From Echinarachnius parma (lineage: Eukaryota; Echinodermata; Echinoidea; Clypeasteroida; Echinarachniidae), in contig JBAMJV010011308.1 of NCBI GenBank assembly GCA_037951105.1, forward strand, positions 1 to 64,000: a DNA stretch of 64,000 nucleotides, in the 5' to 3' direction. Of this stretch, positions 1 to 12,500 are shown piece after piece (within the stretch, counting starts at the first letter, position 1; every line of letters begins with the position of its first letter). Below the pieces are notes generated by a model that saw only the letters and a list, made by a program, of their open reading frames with translations, searched no databases and was not told the DNA's origin. The position numbers and the translations under genes were made by a program.

Positions 1-105
1 TCTCCACGAGTGTCTACGTCGAAATCGAGGGCTTCACGGCTCTTCAGCCACGACAACGAAGTCGCGTTCCGCCTACAAGTCTCTGCATCATGCTTACCTT
101 TAAAA

Positions 106-526
106 GAATCACTCAACAAATGCAAGTTCTTATTATTTCATTAATCAACTTGAGTTTGATATTTACTCGAACTGAAAAAAGAAATGTGGCATACCTGATT
201 AAGGAACAATTCGGCGAAGGAGATTCCAAACTTGGTTGGTATCACGGCTAGACCTCTCTTCTTCCACCTGTTCTCGCTAAATACAAAACAAAAACAAAAA
301 CAAAACTAAGTTCAGGGTTAATACACTTATTTTAATTTCAAATTCCATGACCTTTGCAGCAATAATTCCATGAAATTTCCATGACTTGTCACCATGGTAC
401 ACTAACAATGATATTTGCTTTCTCTCTGTACTCGTTGTACTGTTGTCCTCAGTGGTCGTAACCTTGTAGTGTTTATATATAACAAACGATAAGCATAATA
501 AGAACTTGCATTTGTTGAGTGATTCA
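106..526. repeat. 29-bp inverted repeat flanking exon 24
   Basis: The segment 106-134 recurs as a reverse complement at 498-526, about 360 bp apart, with exon 24 between the arms. The arms contain 'CTCAACAAATGCAAGTTC'. Similarity weakens outside them. Confidence 0.7.
195..276 (-). CDS. XDH: XDH exon 24, last exon placed with confidence
   Basis: The split Ser codon is followed by [20 protein letters not shown] then AELFLNQ. Matches '[27 protein letters not shown]': Phe1013 (bovine Phe1009) is kept while Thr1010 is Ala. Acceptor TTTTGTATTTAG, donor GTATGC, ends phase 0. The next exon should begin with the '(A)GALVHVYTDGSV' block, left of here or outside the window. Confidence 0.94.
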
Positions 527-3500
527 TAAGGTAGGATTCTAGACACAAGTATAGAGATGCATAATGCTGGTTCAGTGGTTGATTCACAGACCTCGCACCC
601 CGTTGGTGTCACCTCGTATTCAGGGGTAGGACACATGATCGTTCTAGAGGTTGAAAATTACCCCCTATTTCGCTGGGTTCCAAGTACATTTTCAGGAAAT
701 TAGACCCCTTTTTATCGCAAAAACAAGTACAAAGTGGCCTTTAGAAGAGACCCTTAGTTTTTGCCTTTCAGGTACATACTTTACAAAGACCCTCTATTTT
801 CACGATTACAAATACACGCACAAAAAAACAAGTACCCATGTGAAACGTTTTGCATCTCGCAAACGTCGTCGTGCATGAAAATAAACCTTGTAGCATCACA
901 AAAAACATACCAAAATTTCAAATTTCGCGAACAGTCATGAAAAGAAATTGTCGCGTACATCATCTTGAGAAAAAAAAACCTATTTATGGAATTTCGCGTT
1001 CATCGTCATGTAAAAAAACCCTATTTGGTCCATTTACGTGTGCACGTAAATATCGCGTTCACATGCGAAAAAGACCCCTTTTCATTAGAAATTGTGTACG
1101 ATCATGCGTGTTCACTGCCAATGTGTAGTGACACCACCGGGCCTCGAACCTTCCGCGTAACATGGTTAACCTGCGCATATCATATAGTTCCGGCAATGCA
1201 ATACCACAACATGTACCACCAGCAGTTCTACAAATCTTAATTTTCATTTCAGTGCTGAAGAAAATGCAGATAAAATCAAATTCCATGACGTTTCGTGACC
1301 CATTAAATAAGTGTACAATTTTCGCAGACTGTCAAGGCTTGGGCAACAACAAAAAAGTGAAATTCCATGACTTTCCAGGTTGTCCAGGCCCTGTGTGAAC
1401 CCTACGCAATAAGAAAACAAATCAAAGCAAAACAGTAAAAACAAAGCAATGAATACAACACATTTAATTGACATAACTGGATTTCATTATGTCACATTGG
1501 AAGGTGACAATTCACGTTCTTTTTATGTTATCTTGTTCCTTTTGCGTTTTATAGAACTGTACTTGGTGCTTTGAGAGAGACAGGAGGAGAGAGAGTATGT
1601 ATGTGTGTTGTGTGTGCATTGGTGATTGGATGTGCCATTGATGGTGAGAGAAAATGAGAGCGGAAGAGAGCTGTGCATGGTAACTTGAGTGCATGGATGC
1701 ATGACTGTGCCATTGGTGGTGTAGGTTATTGGCATTTTAATTAAGGTAAACCCATTTGATCCTGGGGAATCAAGTCTGTCTGAAGTTCATTGTCATTAAT
1801 TTGTAAAAGTTTGTTTTATGCATTGAAATGCTCAGAATTGGAGCCTGAGCGACCAGAGGCGACCGAGCTGATGCCTTGGTCACTCTTAGCGCTAATTTTG
1901 TGGTCACTATACACAGGTTTATATGGGGTGGTCGCTGGTCGCCTTAGGCAGGTGGTCGCATTACGCAGGTCGCTTTAATAACACATGATTTTTCAGCGAG
2001 GGACCAGAGAGCGGTCGCTATGAGCAGGTGGTCGCATTAGCAGGTTTGACTAATATACATTTGGTAGGAACTGTGGGACGAAGACACACCCAAGCAAACA
2101 TACTACAGTCATATAGTTGAAGGGGGTAGTCGTGATTATATGTGTTCGTCATGCAGCTGCAGTTTATGTTCGTTTCGTTTTATTAAACTTGCAGATCTGA
2201 TTTGTATTATTAGTTTGTTCAACCAGTTAACTTTTGATTTTGGAAAGATTATTAGAAAAGTAACGCGCTTATTAAAATATTTTGCTCTGACACGCGAGTA
2301 TAGGAGTTGAAGATAAGTTATGGAAACATGTAGTGGAAATGTTCTTTTGGACATTTAGGATGGCACATATGCTGGGGCCGGAGTGTAAAGCTCCGCGTTG
2401 CACTTCATACAGGAGTATCATCCAGGACCGCGCATCGACATTCGTCATCGAAAAGCCGTCGTCATTGGTCGTCGACAGGACACGTTCGTCGTCACTCATC
2501 AGCGACGTCGTCGGGACTCCATCACCGGGACTAGATGCAGGACGCTGCACATCTCCTAGCGACATTTCGTCAGTGGTTCAGGGAACACAACGTGTAGACA
2601 GGGACCTCGGCGGAAAGCCGTCATTGAAACTGGAAGTCGGTATCTGTTAGTACATGTATATGCCTTATAGAACATGACTGTGTGGTAGAAGTTAGAAAAG
2701 AACGTGCAAAAGCAGTATGTTGAGACAGAGAGCTATTTTTGAAGATATCTGTATGTCAGAGTTTTGGATGGTTAGGATTTAGGGAATGAGAAGTTTGAGA
2801 TTTATTATTGGAAGCAATGTTACTTTGTTGTGTACATGTTGACTAGTCCATTGAAGTTGATTATACTTCATATGTTGTGTTATGTGCAAAGTTGCAATTG
2901 AAACGTTAATAAACTTGGTGATCTTAGGTTTTGTGCATGTGTTCCTAGTGTTGTTATTTGAGTCAACCCACGTGACACACAACATGAAATGGGGCTAAAG
3001 CATCAACACTATCAACACTGAGCTTTTTCTACTTGCCTGAATACAACAAAATGTACTTGTCTGCCTAAACCAACATGAAACAATTGAACAAGTAATCGTG
3101 CTAGGTAGCTGGGAAATTATAATGCCATCAAGGCAAGAGTTCCTTTTGCACCCCCCCCCCCCCCCCCCCCCCCCCCCATAAAATTGAAGAAGAAAAAAAT
3201 GGGTATGACTTAGGATGATATAACGAATAATAATATATGGTATATAAAACCTAGGGTAACGGTTAGGGTTAGGCTGAATAACGCAATGTTATGGGGGGGG
3301 GGGGGGGGGGGGGGGGGGGTGCAAAAGAAACTCTTTCCGAAATCAATTTTCTCCCACAAATGAAGAGAAATGTTAATTGCCCAATCTGGCAAGATCAACT
3401 ATATGAAGATTTCACTCGCCCAATGGTGCTACTGGCTTGCCCCGGGCACTAGGGCAAGTGCTAGTGTCGAGCCCTAGCTGTCTTACCTATTGAAAATGTC

Positions 3501-6500
3501 CACGTTTTTTCTTTGGGTCGCAAAGTTGCTCTTGTGTAGGCACTCATCCCAGCAGCGCTGTAATTGAACACCCTTCAACTGCTGATTACATATAGTCACG
3601 TCCCCCTCTTGGTAGAAGTTCATCTCCCTGATCTGGGGTGAATAAGGTGAAAAATAATTTTATAATCATAGTAGAATAATGACAATGACAAGTATAGTGA
3701 GATAATATAAACTATACAGTGCGAGTCAAATAAAACTAAACCGGACTTTAATAGCTTATAAATCCACAATTCTAAACATAATATGTTGATATGGTATCAT
3801 ATTACAACTGAGGAGATTGCGTTTAACATGATATATATTACACACTGATTACTTCACGCTTCACCGAACGCGACCTAATTATCCAAAGTCATGCAAATCT
3901 ACCCGTGTCCAAGTTTGCAGTGTTCTTGTTTTGTGAATGGTTGCATCTGTTGTCTGATTTTCAAAGATAACTTCATCCTACATGACATATTCAGGGCCCC
4001 CTGCCTCCAAACAGTGTGGTTGCTGATGGGAGGAGGGTGGGGGGGGGGGGGGGGGGGGTCCTCTCCCACCTTCATTTCATGAAAAACACAGGCAACCAGC
4101 TGGTATTTTGTTTTGATTCACCAAAGGTTTTTTTATTGATCACACACAACACGGCTAGCCAAAGACACAATTTAACCTGTGCAACTGAGAACACTACACG
4201 GCCACACAATGTCACTGTCTGATCCAAGCACCAGCACAGATGAACTACCAAGCAAAGGTACCACTACAAGACAAATGACAGCCATCACTGTGCAGGTCAT
4301 GGATAATTTACTTGTGAACAAAAAGTGTATTGCACTCCTGGACCGAATCGTCAGTAAAGCTGTGGAGAAGGAAATTGGAGATCTGATCAGCAGAGTGGAA
4401 AAAACAGAAGGGGACCTGCTTGACCTGCAGTCTAAACTACAGAGCACCGTGATTGCCAACTCTAAGCTGGAGCAGTCAGTCTCTCACCTGATTGAAAAAG
4501 TTGGGAATCTCAACAACTCGATCAATGACATTGAACAGTATTCAAGACGTTCCTGCATCCGTATATTCGGCGTAGAGGAGAAGGCTGGAGAGGACACCGA
4601 CACGATAGCAACAGAGATAGTACGCCGGATCGGTGGCTCTATTGATCCTAGTGACATCGATAGGTCTCACCGCACAGGAAAGACGAGGAAGCCGCCAGCA
4701 CCTGGGACCGCGTCAGCTTCAACATCGTTGGCGTCATCTACCAGGAAACCTCCACACCACCACCAGCATCATCGATCAATAATTATTAAGCTATCTTCGT
4801 GAAAGAAGAGGAGAGAGATCATGGCAAACAGTAAAGGGTTAATGGGATCAGGGATTGCCATCGCGTGGAGGATCTGACTCAAAGAAATCAGGTCCTGCTT
4901 GCAAATACAAGAGAGACCAAAAAAGTTGTGACAGCATGGTCTTCAGGTGGCAGGATCATTGCTCTAATTCCTGCTAGCGGAGGTAAAACCATCAAAAAGG
5001 TGATCAGGACTTAGACAATTTATGAAAACTCGGGACTATAAAACAACAAAAACTGAATTATCTTGAACTTGTGACACATAAATAAAATGTTAACTTTCGT
5101 TAGGATGCCTCAAGCATACATTTTATCATTGTATTTTTGTTTTTGTTTGTTTTTCTAGTCAAAGGCTGACCAGGCTGCTACCATTACTTTTTTTTTTTTT
5201 ACCTCAAGAATTTTTCCGAATATGATTTGTGTGTTGATTTGTTTTGGTTATTTGTATAGCAGTGTAAGATTATGTGTGTATATGTAAATTGCAATTCTTC
5301 CTCTTTTACTCAGTCATGACTTTGTTTAAACTGTGTTTCAGATTTGCTACCTTTTAATTATATTAAATGATATAAGTAAATATAAATCGTTGAAAATAAA
5401 TCCACTCACTATAAATACAATTAAACTAAATGAACTTGAGAATCATATAGACCCTTTAAGTGTACAAGATAGTTTGTATTTGAATTATTAATGTCAATAT
5501 ATGTTCAGCGAAGACTTTAATAAGAAATCTGATAGTTATGACTCACAACACTTTTCATTATTTCACTTAAATGCAAGAAGTCTTCCTAAATTTTTTGATC
5601 AATTCAAAGATTTAATCTCATCCCTAGGGTATAATTTTGACATTATGGCAATATCTGAAACTTGGTTTAACTCAAATACAAATGTAAACATGTACAATAA
5701 CCCCAATTATTCCCTGGTTCATTTATGTCGAACAGAAAAGATTGGTGGTGGTGTTGCATTGTATATAAACGATGAACTTCAATATGTTTTGCGTAATGAT
5801 TTATCTTGTATTACCAATAATACTATGGCATTACTTGTGTAGAAATTAAGGAAAATAATAAATCAATTATCGTAGCATGTATTTATCGACCACCTAATAC
5901 TGAAATACCATGCCTTACTGAAACAATTACTGAAGTACTTCAAATATTGGAATGTAAAAATAAAGATATATATTTATTAGGCGACTTTAATATAAACTTG
6001 TTAAGTTATTGATCTCACACGAAAACAAATGATTTTTTAGAGTATTCATTTAGTATGTATCCTTTGATAGACAAACCAACTCGAATTTCACCAAACAGAG
6101 CTTCCTTGATAGATAACATTTACAATAAAAAAGGGAACTGACTCAAGAATTATTTATGATGATCTTACTGACCACTTTCCAATATTTAGTATTTCAAAAC
6201 ATAATGTAAATTATAGTGTAAAAACAACAAAAAAGAAACAGTTACAAAAACTTTTAATCACAGATTCGAATATACAGTTATTTAGGCAAACTTTGATAAA
6301 GTACAAATATGATATTGCAAAACAGTTTAATTCATACTTTGTTAATGTGGGGAAGAATCTCTTGGAATCAATTTCAAACTCAAGTAGTTTATTCACTGAT
6401 TATTTTTCGCACCAAAACCCATCGTCATTTTTTTGTGAGACCTACATCTATTAATGAAATAATTAAAATGTGTTCTTCAATCAAAATATCTAAATCAAGT

Positions 6501-9500
6501 GGACCAGATAACATTTTACCTCGAGTTGTAAAAGAATGTGTACATTTATTTGTACATCCATTATGTGATATTTTTAATAAATCATTAAGCTCTGGTATTG
6601 TACCTGATAAATTAAAGTTTGCCAAAATTGTTCCTTTGTTTAAAAAAGATAATCCAGTTAGAAAGATTAATGTATGATTGATTGTATACTTTCTTGTCAA
6701 AAAATAATATTTTAATTCCAGAACAATTTGGATTTCGCAAAAATTATTCTACATCACTAAGTATAATTAATTTCACGGACCATATTTTATATAACATGGA
6801 TAAAGAAAATTTGTCCTGTGGTGTTTTTATGGATCTATCCAAGGCATTTGAAACCATCGACCACCACATTCTTTAAAAAAAAAAAATTATATAGACTTAA
6901 AGGCATTCCTTTACAGTGGTTCCATAATTATTTACTTGATAGAAAACAATATGTGATGGTAGATGGTGTCGAATCAGAACATTTAAATGTAGAAATTGGG
7001 GTACCACAAGGTTCTGTTCTAGGTCCACTTTTATTGATTTATGTAAATGATATGATTACTACGTGAAAATTGTTAAAGTTTTCACATTTTGCCGATGACA
7101 CTGTTATTGTAAATGTTAATTTACTTATGTCAATAATGAACCAAGAGTTAGCAAAGCTCAATGAGTGGTTTAAATGTAACAAGCTGTTTTTAAATTTTAC
7201 GAAGACTAAATATATTATTTTTCGTTCTAAAAATAAAAAAATTGTATATGATATTGATCCTATCATAATTGAGAATATTGTTATAGAAAGAACTGAGATG
7301 ATAAACTTTTTAGGTATTATAATTCATGAATCATTAGACTGAAAAAATCATATTGTTAATATCTCCTCTAAGCTATCAAGAAGTATAGGTGTGTTGTATA
7401 AATTAAAAACCTTTTTACCTCTCAAGATATTCGATTATATTACCACATTTTAATTATTATGGGGAAATACATACAAAGCTCATACTAATAAGTTATTTTT
7501 AATCCATAAATGTGCCATACGTATAATAACAAACAGTAAATTCCCACTCACTTCCCCTTTTTGTAAAGTTAAAAACTCTTCCATTGTTTCATCTTGTAAA
7601 ACTGAATATATTAATGTTTATGTTTAAATTTCACCTCCGTGAAGTATTTGATAATATGTTTAAGACTAATTTTTTTCATACGTATCCCACTCGTAGCTGT
7701 CATAACCTCCGCAAACATATTGTACATTTCATAACAACCAGAGCCCATCCCTGCTCATTTTGAACCCATTGAAAATCTATTGGTTGACTATTTTTTGGTT
7801 ATTTTTCCACAAAATTGATGATTTTTTGACTATTTTCTCTAAAAAATTGCTTTAAAAACTGCTATTTTTAAAACTATTTAAAAAAGAATAGTAAAAAATA
7901 GGCTGTTTTTTCAGTATTTTTTAAACTTTAAAAACACATCAACAATTTTTCCGCTATTTAAACAAAATATTCAACAAATTGGCATTTTTTTTGGCTATTT
8001 TTGTCACTTTGAATAAAACAACTATTTTTTGCTATTTCTTTCTCGTTGTAAATAACATCAACGATATTTTGGCTATTTTTTCACTTTGTTAGAACAATCA
8101 ATTATTTTCCCCCTATTTTTTCCCCTTTGTAATAAAAAAAAGTACACACACACACATACAAACAAACACACGCACACACACAAACACACATACCAACAAA
8201 TACACGCACACACACATATATCATGCACACACATGTATAACATACATGCACACACACACGGATGCATACATACACGCACGCAGACACAAACACAGGAACA
8301 CATACATGAACACAATGATCATGACACAAACGTAGGAAAGTATTACTTGGTGTGTTACTTTAAATGAAAATTAAAAGAAAACAAAAATATAGTTTCACGA
8401 AAAATAGCAGAAAAATAGTTTTTCAAGATTTGTCTGAAAAAATAGCAATAACAAATATTTTTAAGGTTATTTCTCTCCTCCAAAAATATTAATAAAATTG
8501 CAAAAAAAATCTATTGTTTGTCTATTTTCTTTAAAAAAATAACCAAAAAATACATTTTGTAAATATTGATTTCGCGTTCCAAATATCGATAGTAAAAATA
8601 TATTTTTTGACTATTTTTTAATTCTATTTTAAAACTAATTTTAAACCAGTTTTAGACTATTTTTTCAAATAAAAATAGCAAAAAAATATATTTTGGGGGA
8701 CTATTTTTGGGCTATTTTGGGGATATTTTTTTAAAGCAGGGATTCTATTCGTTTTACTGGCGTACATGAATGGAATTCCATTAGCAACGATGTCAAATCA
8801 AGCTCCACTCTTACTCGATTTAAAGCTCTATACAAACGCTGTGCATTTGATAATATTTCATCCATGGCTGACTAGATCTCGATCCGTCGTCTCTTTTCCT
8901 ATCCTGTGTGAATGTGTGTATGCGTGTGATGTGTATAGTAAACCACTGCTATACGTAAACTTTTAATGTCATTTAATCGTAATTTGTAATTGTATAATTT
9001 GATGTAATGGGGCCTCACATACAAGCACATGCTGCTTCTCCGAGGTCCAGGCTAATATTCATAAAGTGTAAATTTGATCGTTAATTTTGTATTGTTTTAT
9101 TTTGCCAAATAAACTGAACCTGAACCTGAAAGGAAATTCTTTAAATGAGCCCAGGCACCACACTTTCGGTCATAAGTCGCAGTGGATCTTTAGTACATAG
9201 AGCCTCAAAATCATACAAAATTGTCTCTGGGTGAAAATTTCAACTTTACGGGATTTGATACTTACATATTTCATCTACATTCTCTGAAAATTTCAGGTCT
9301 TAATTCGAATTTTTTATACCATAAATAATGATTTTTCTAAGCAACCTTCATTTCGCTTTCGACCAGAATCTCAGTAAATCCACGCTGGCATTTCATGATC
9401 GATTATATTACTGTGAACATGAACGCCAGAGCTTATTGTGTCTGTGCTGCGACCGTAAACCACCGCAGTGATTGGTCAGAGTAATTCTATGGGGGTAAAC

Positions 9501-12500
9501 CGGGTACCGTACCGCCAACCTAGCCATCCTATTGTATGAAGCCGCGCTGTATTCTTTTGTTCGGCGGTATAGTACGGTACTTAGCAGCTCAGTGCATGCT
9601 AAACGCATGGCACAATGCATAGTACATTTCGGTATGGGGCCCCCCGCGAATTTCTTTAGTGAAGCCATAATGCGTGTGGAGTTTAATTGTGTAACCAAAC
9701 CTTACGTTTCATCATTATGCTTTTTATCGGCTCTACGTACGAACATCAATTTTATATTCCTACTATGACCCCGCCTCCCCCTGTACACACACTTGTTATA
9801 CGCGGAGCGTATGCATCAGATTTGACCCCCACGGGGCCGGCCATCTACCCCTCCCCTTCCCCTTGTACGTACGTAAGTAGCTAGTTACATTCAGATCAAG
9901 ACGATCAATCGACCGTCCTAGTGTACCTTCTGGGGATTCCCGGATTAATCTATGTTTTCATACGGGGGATATGATTTTCGATGTATTTGCTAACAATATA
10001 CGAGTCGTTTCTTCTGTGGTTGTCGGTTTTCTTTAGTGTGATACTTTGAAAAAATAGCATTATAGTATTGTTTACTTCTACTTTTGAATATGAATTTTTA
10101 AATTATCTAACCCTTTTTTGGAAAAAAAAGTAAGTGATTCGCCACGGGCGAATAATGATATTGTCCGTCGAGAATGTACTGTAAAAACACCCCCACGCAT
10201 TACAAGCGGAATATTTTACCAAAAAACACGATTCATTTGCTCTAAATAATCGTTTTTACTAAAAAATTAATGATTAAATATGATTTCTTCTAGTCCTTCG
10301 AACATACTGCCGTGTGAAGTTGTGTAGCCTACGTGAAAATGATGCAACACAATGATGTTGTGGATTTACACTATTTAAAACAAGCAATCTGATTGGCTAA
10401 AAACCAGTTTCATTGCCGCAAAATAATTTCTTTTAGAATTATAATGAAAGTGAATCGACTGGAAAATTACGAAAGAAAAGGTGCAATGGGAGCGTTAGTA
10501 GACCTCTTTATTATCATAACTACCGAAAAGTGTATTCCTAGTTTGAATTTCAATAAAAGATAACATTGCTCCGTAGCCAGTAGCCGCTTGGATTGATTAT
10601 CTGAACATCATGAGTTCATTGTTAGAAGGGATAACACTGTGCCGACCCACCAGCTAGGTTGAAAGGAAACCGGGCAAACTAACCAGCGAAAAAGGTTGAT
10701 ATATCTACCAAACGGAGAATGATGATTATACCTTCAGTTGGGAGATGTCGAGCCTCGCGGCGATGTCCGTCATGAAAGTTTCGCAAATGATCATGGATTG
10801 GGGAACACCGAATCCACGGAAGGCCGTGTTGGAAGGAAGATTGGTCTTGCACAAGTGACCTCTCACTCTGACCACAGGAAAGCGATACACATTGTCAATG
10901 TGTGATACAGCCTTTTCCAACACCTGAAAGAAGCATAAAATTAAATAGCAAAAAGAAAGAAAAAACAATTGAAAAGCTGAAATAGTAAAGTAAATTAAAA
11001 CCGTAAATACTGAATAAAACCCATGACTAAAATGCACAGATCAGTTTGGGCTAGGATATTGGTCTTGCACAAGTGACCTCTTAATCATGCTACAGAGAAG
11101 TAATACACATTGAAAATGTGCGATACAGCCCTTCTCCTTCACCTGAAAGAAAGTAGAAAATAAAGTAGTAAGAGAGCTGAAATAGTGAAGTAAATTAAAA
11201 TAGTATATAAAGAATAAAAGCCACAAATGAAATCTCTAACAAAACGGTTTTGGATAGGATATTGGTCTTGAACAAGTTACTTCTTACTCTAGCCACAGGA
11301 AAGTGATACACATTGTCAATGTGCGATACAGCCTTTCCAATACCTGAATTTAGAGAAGAGTAAAAAGGTAACAGAGCTAAAATAGTTAATAAGATTAAAA
11401 CAGATGATTCTGAATATATAAACTATAAATGAAATCCATGAAGGCAGTTTTTAATAGGATACTCGTTTTACATACGAAAGGATCGATACACATTGTCAAT
11501 GCGCAATACTGCACACTTCATCACCTGAAAGAAGCGGAAAATAAGTGAGTTTATTTAAATAAATTGATACATGGAAAAAAGCATGATTCAGACTGATTGA
11601 ATATATTGTCAACACAATTATTGCGATACGTATACAGATCTAATAATAATAATGAAACATTTTTATATAGCGCATAACACATAAGCAAAATTGCATGTCT
11701 CTATGCGCTTTACAGAACAGAATACAAAAGGAATGAAATTGTGCACTGGGTTCATAATTAAATTTTACGACATGTACGAAGTGTTAAATAAATGTGTTTT
11801 CAAGCTCGTTCTAAACCTTTTATATGTATCTATGTTCCTAATGTGTTCAGGCAAGTTATTCCATAATACAGGGGCCGCATATGAAAATGATCTTTCCCCG
11901 TATGATCTTGTCGTTGTATAAGGGACACAAAATAAAGACTTTTTGCTCGAGCGTAGAGTTCTTTCTGGCTTATACTGTGTTAACAATTCAACAAGATATA
12001 ATGGACCAAATCGATGAAAACACTGATAAGCAAATAAAAGTACCTTAAAATGAATACGGGACTGAATGGGTAACCAATGCAAATTCCTTAAGACTGAAGA
12101 AATTGAGTCATGTTTCTTTGTTTGTGTTACGAGTCGCGCTGCTGAATTTTGAATGAGTTGTAAACGTTGAATCTGTTAATCTAACTTTGCTACACACATA
12201 GTTATGATATTACAAAACCTTTAACCCTAAAAAGGCCGGGGGGCCATAATGTGTCCCCCCCCCCCCCCCCCCCCACCCTCCGCGATTTTTTTTTATTGCT
12301 CCAAAACGCGGTAAGATGACGCGCCGCTGCTTGGTGACTTTTTTCTGTTGGGTCTTGCGCATATTCTAAAACTAAAATTTTGAAAATCGGACCTACCGTT
12401 ACGAAGTCACGTGACCTTTTGTCTATGCATGTCAGCCCGAAAATTGATAAATTTCGTGATTTGTGTACAAAACATATGGAAATATCAGTTTTCGTAAAAT

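Larger units (their letters stand above)
277..3486. other. XDH intron 23 with old repeats
   Basis: No exon seen. Contains 'AATTCCATGAC' repeat pieces (310-400, 1,280-1,400), a run with repeated 'GACCCCTTTT'-like words (650-1,140), a purine-rich tract (1,570-1,680), a 'TGGTCGCATTACGCAGGT'-type repeat (1,840-2,060), a GC-richer island with open frames on both strands (2,333-2,650) and a family N element at 3,010-3,478. Confidence 0.5.
4100..9135 (+). mobile_element. Decayed CR1/Jockey-type non-LTR retrotransposon
   Basis: Antisense to XDH inside intron 22. ORF1 remnant 4,179-5,013, endonuclease-reverse transcriptase ORF2 remnant about 5,395-8,890, then a 3' UTR ending in (TGAACC)n at 9,115-9,130, a microsatellite tail typical of CR1-like elements. 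Interrupted at 7,747-8,743 by a word-array element. Many stops and frameshifts make it non-autonomous. Confidence 0.8.

Noticed and set aside
277-636. 119-codon minus-strand frame
   Set aside because: Runs through repeat sequence and a poly-A/T-rich stretch, has no recognisable domain, and starts beside the XDH exon 24 acceptor.
8073-8367. Open frames of Cys/Val or Thr/His-rich protein
   Set aside because: They are translations of an imperfect (CA)n microsatellite.
11041-11226. Alternative exon 22 from the first upstream copy
   Set aside because: Frame is shifted after about 10 codons and conserved residues ([15 protein letters not shown]) are absent, so it is not a functional alternative by sequence.
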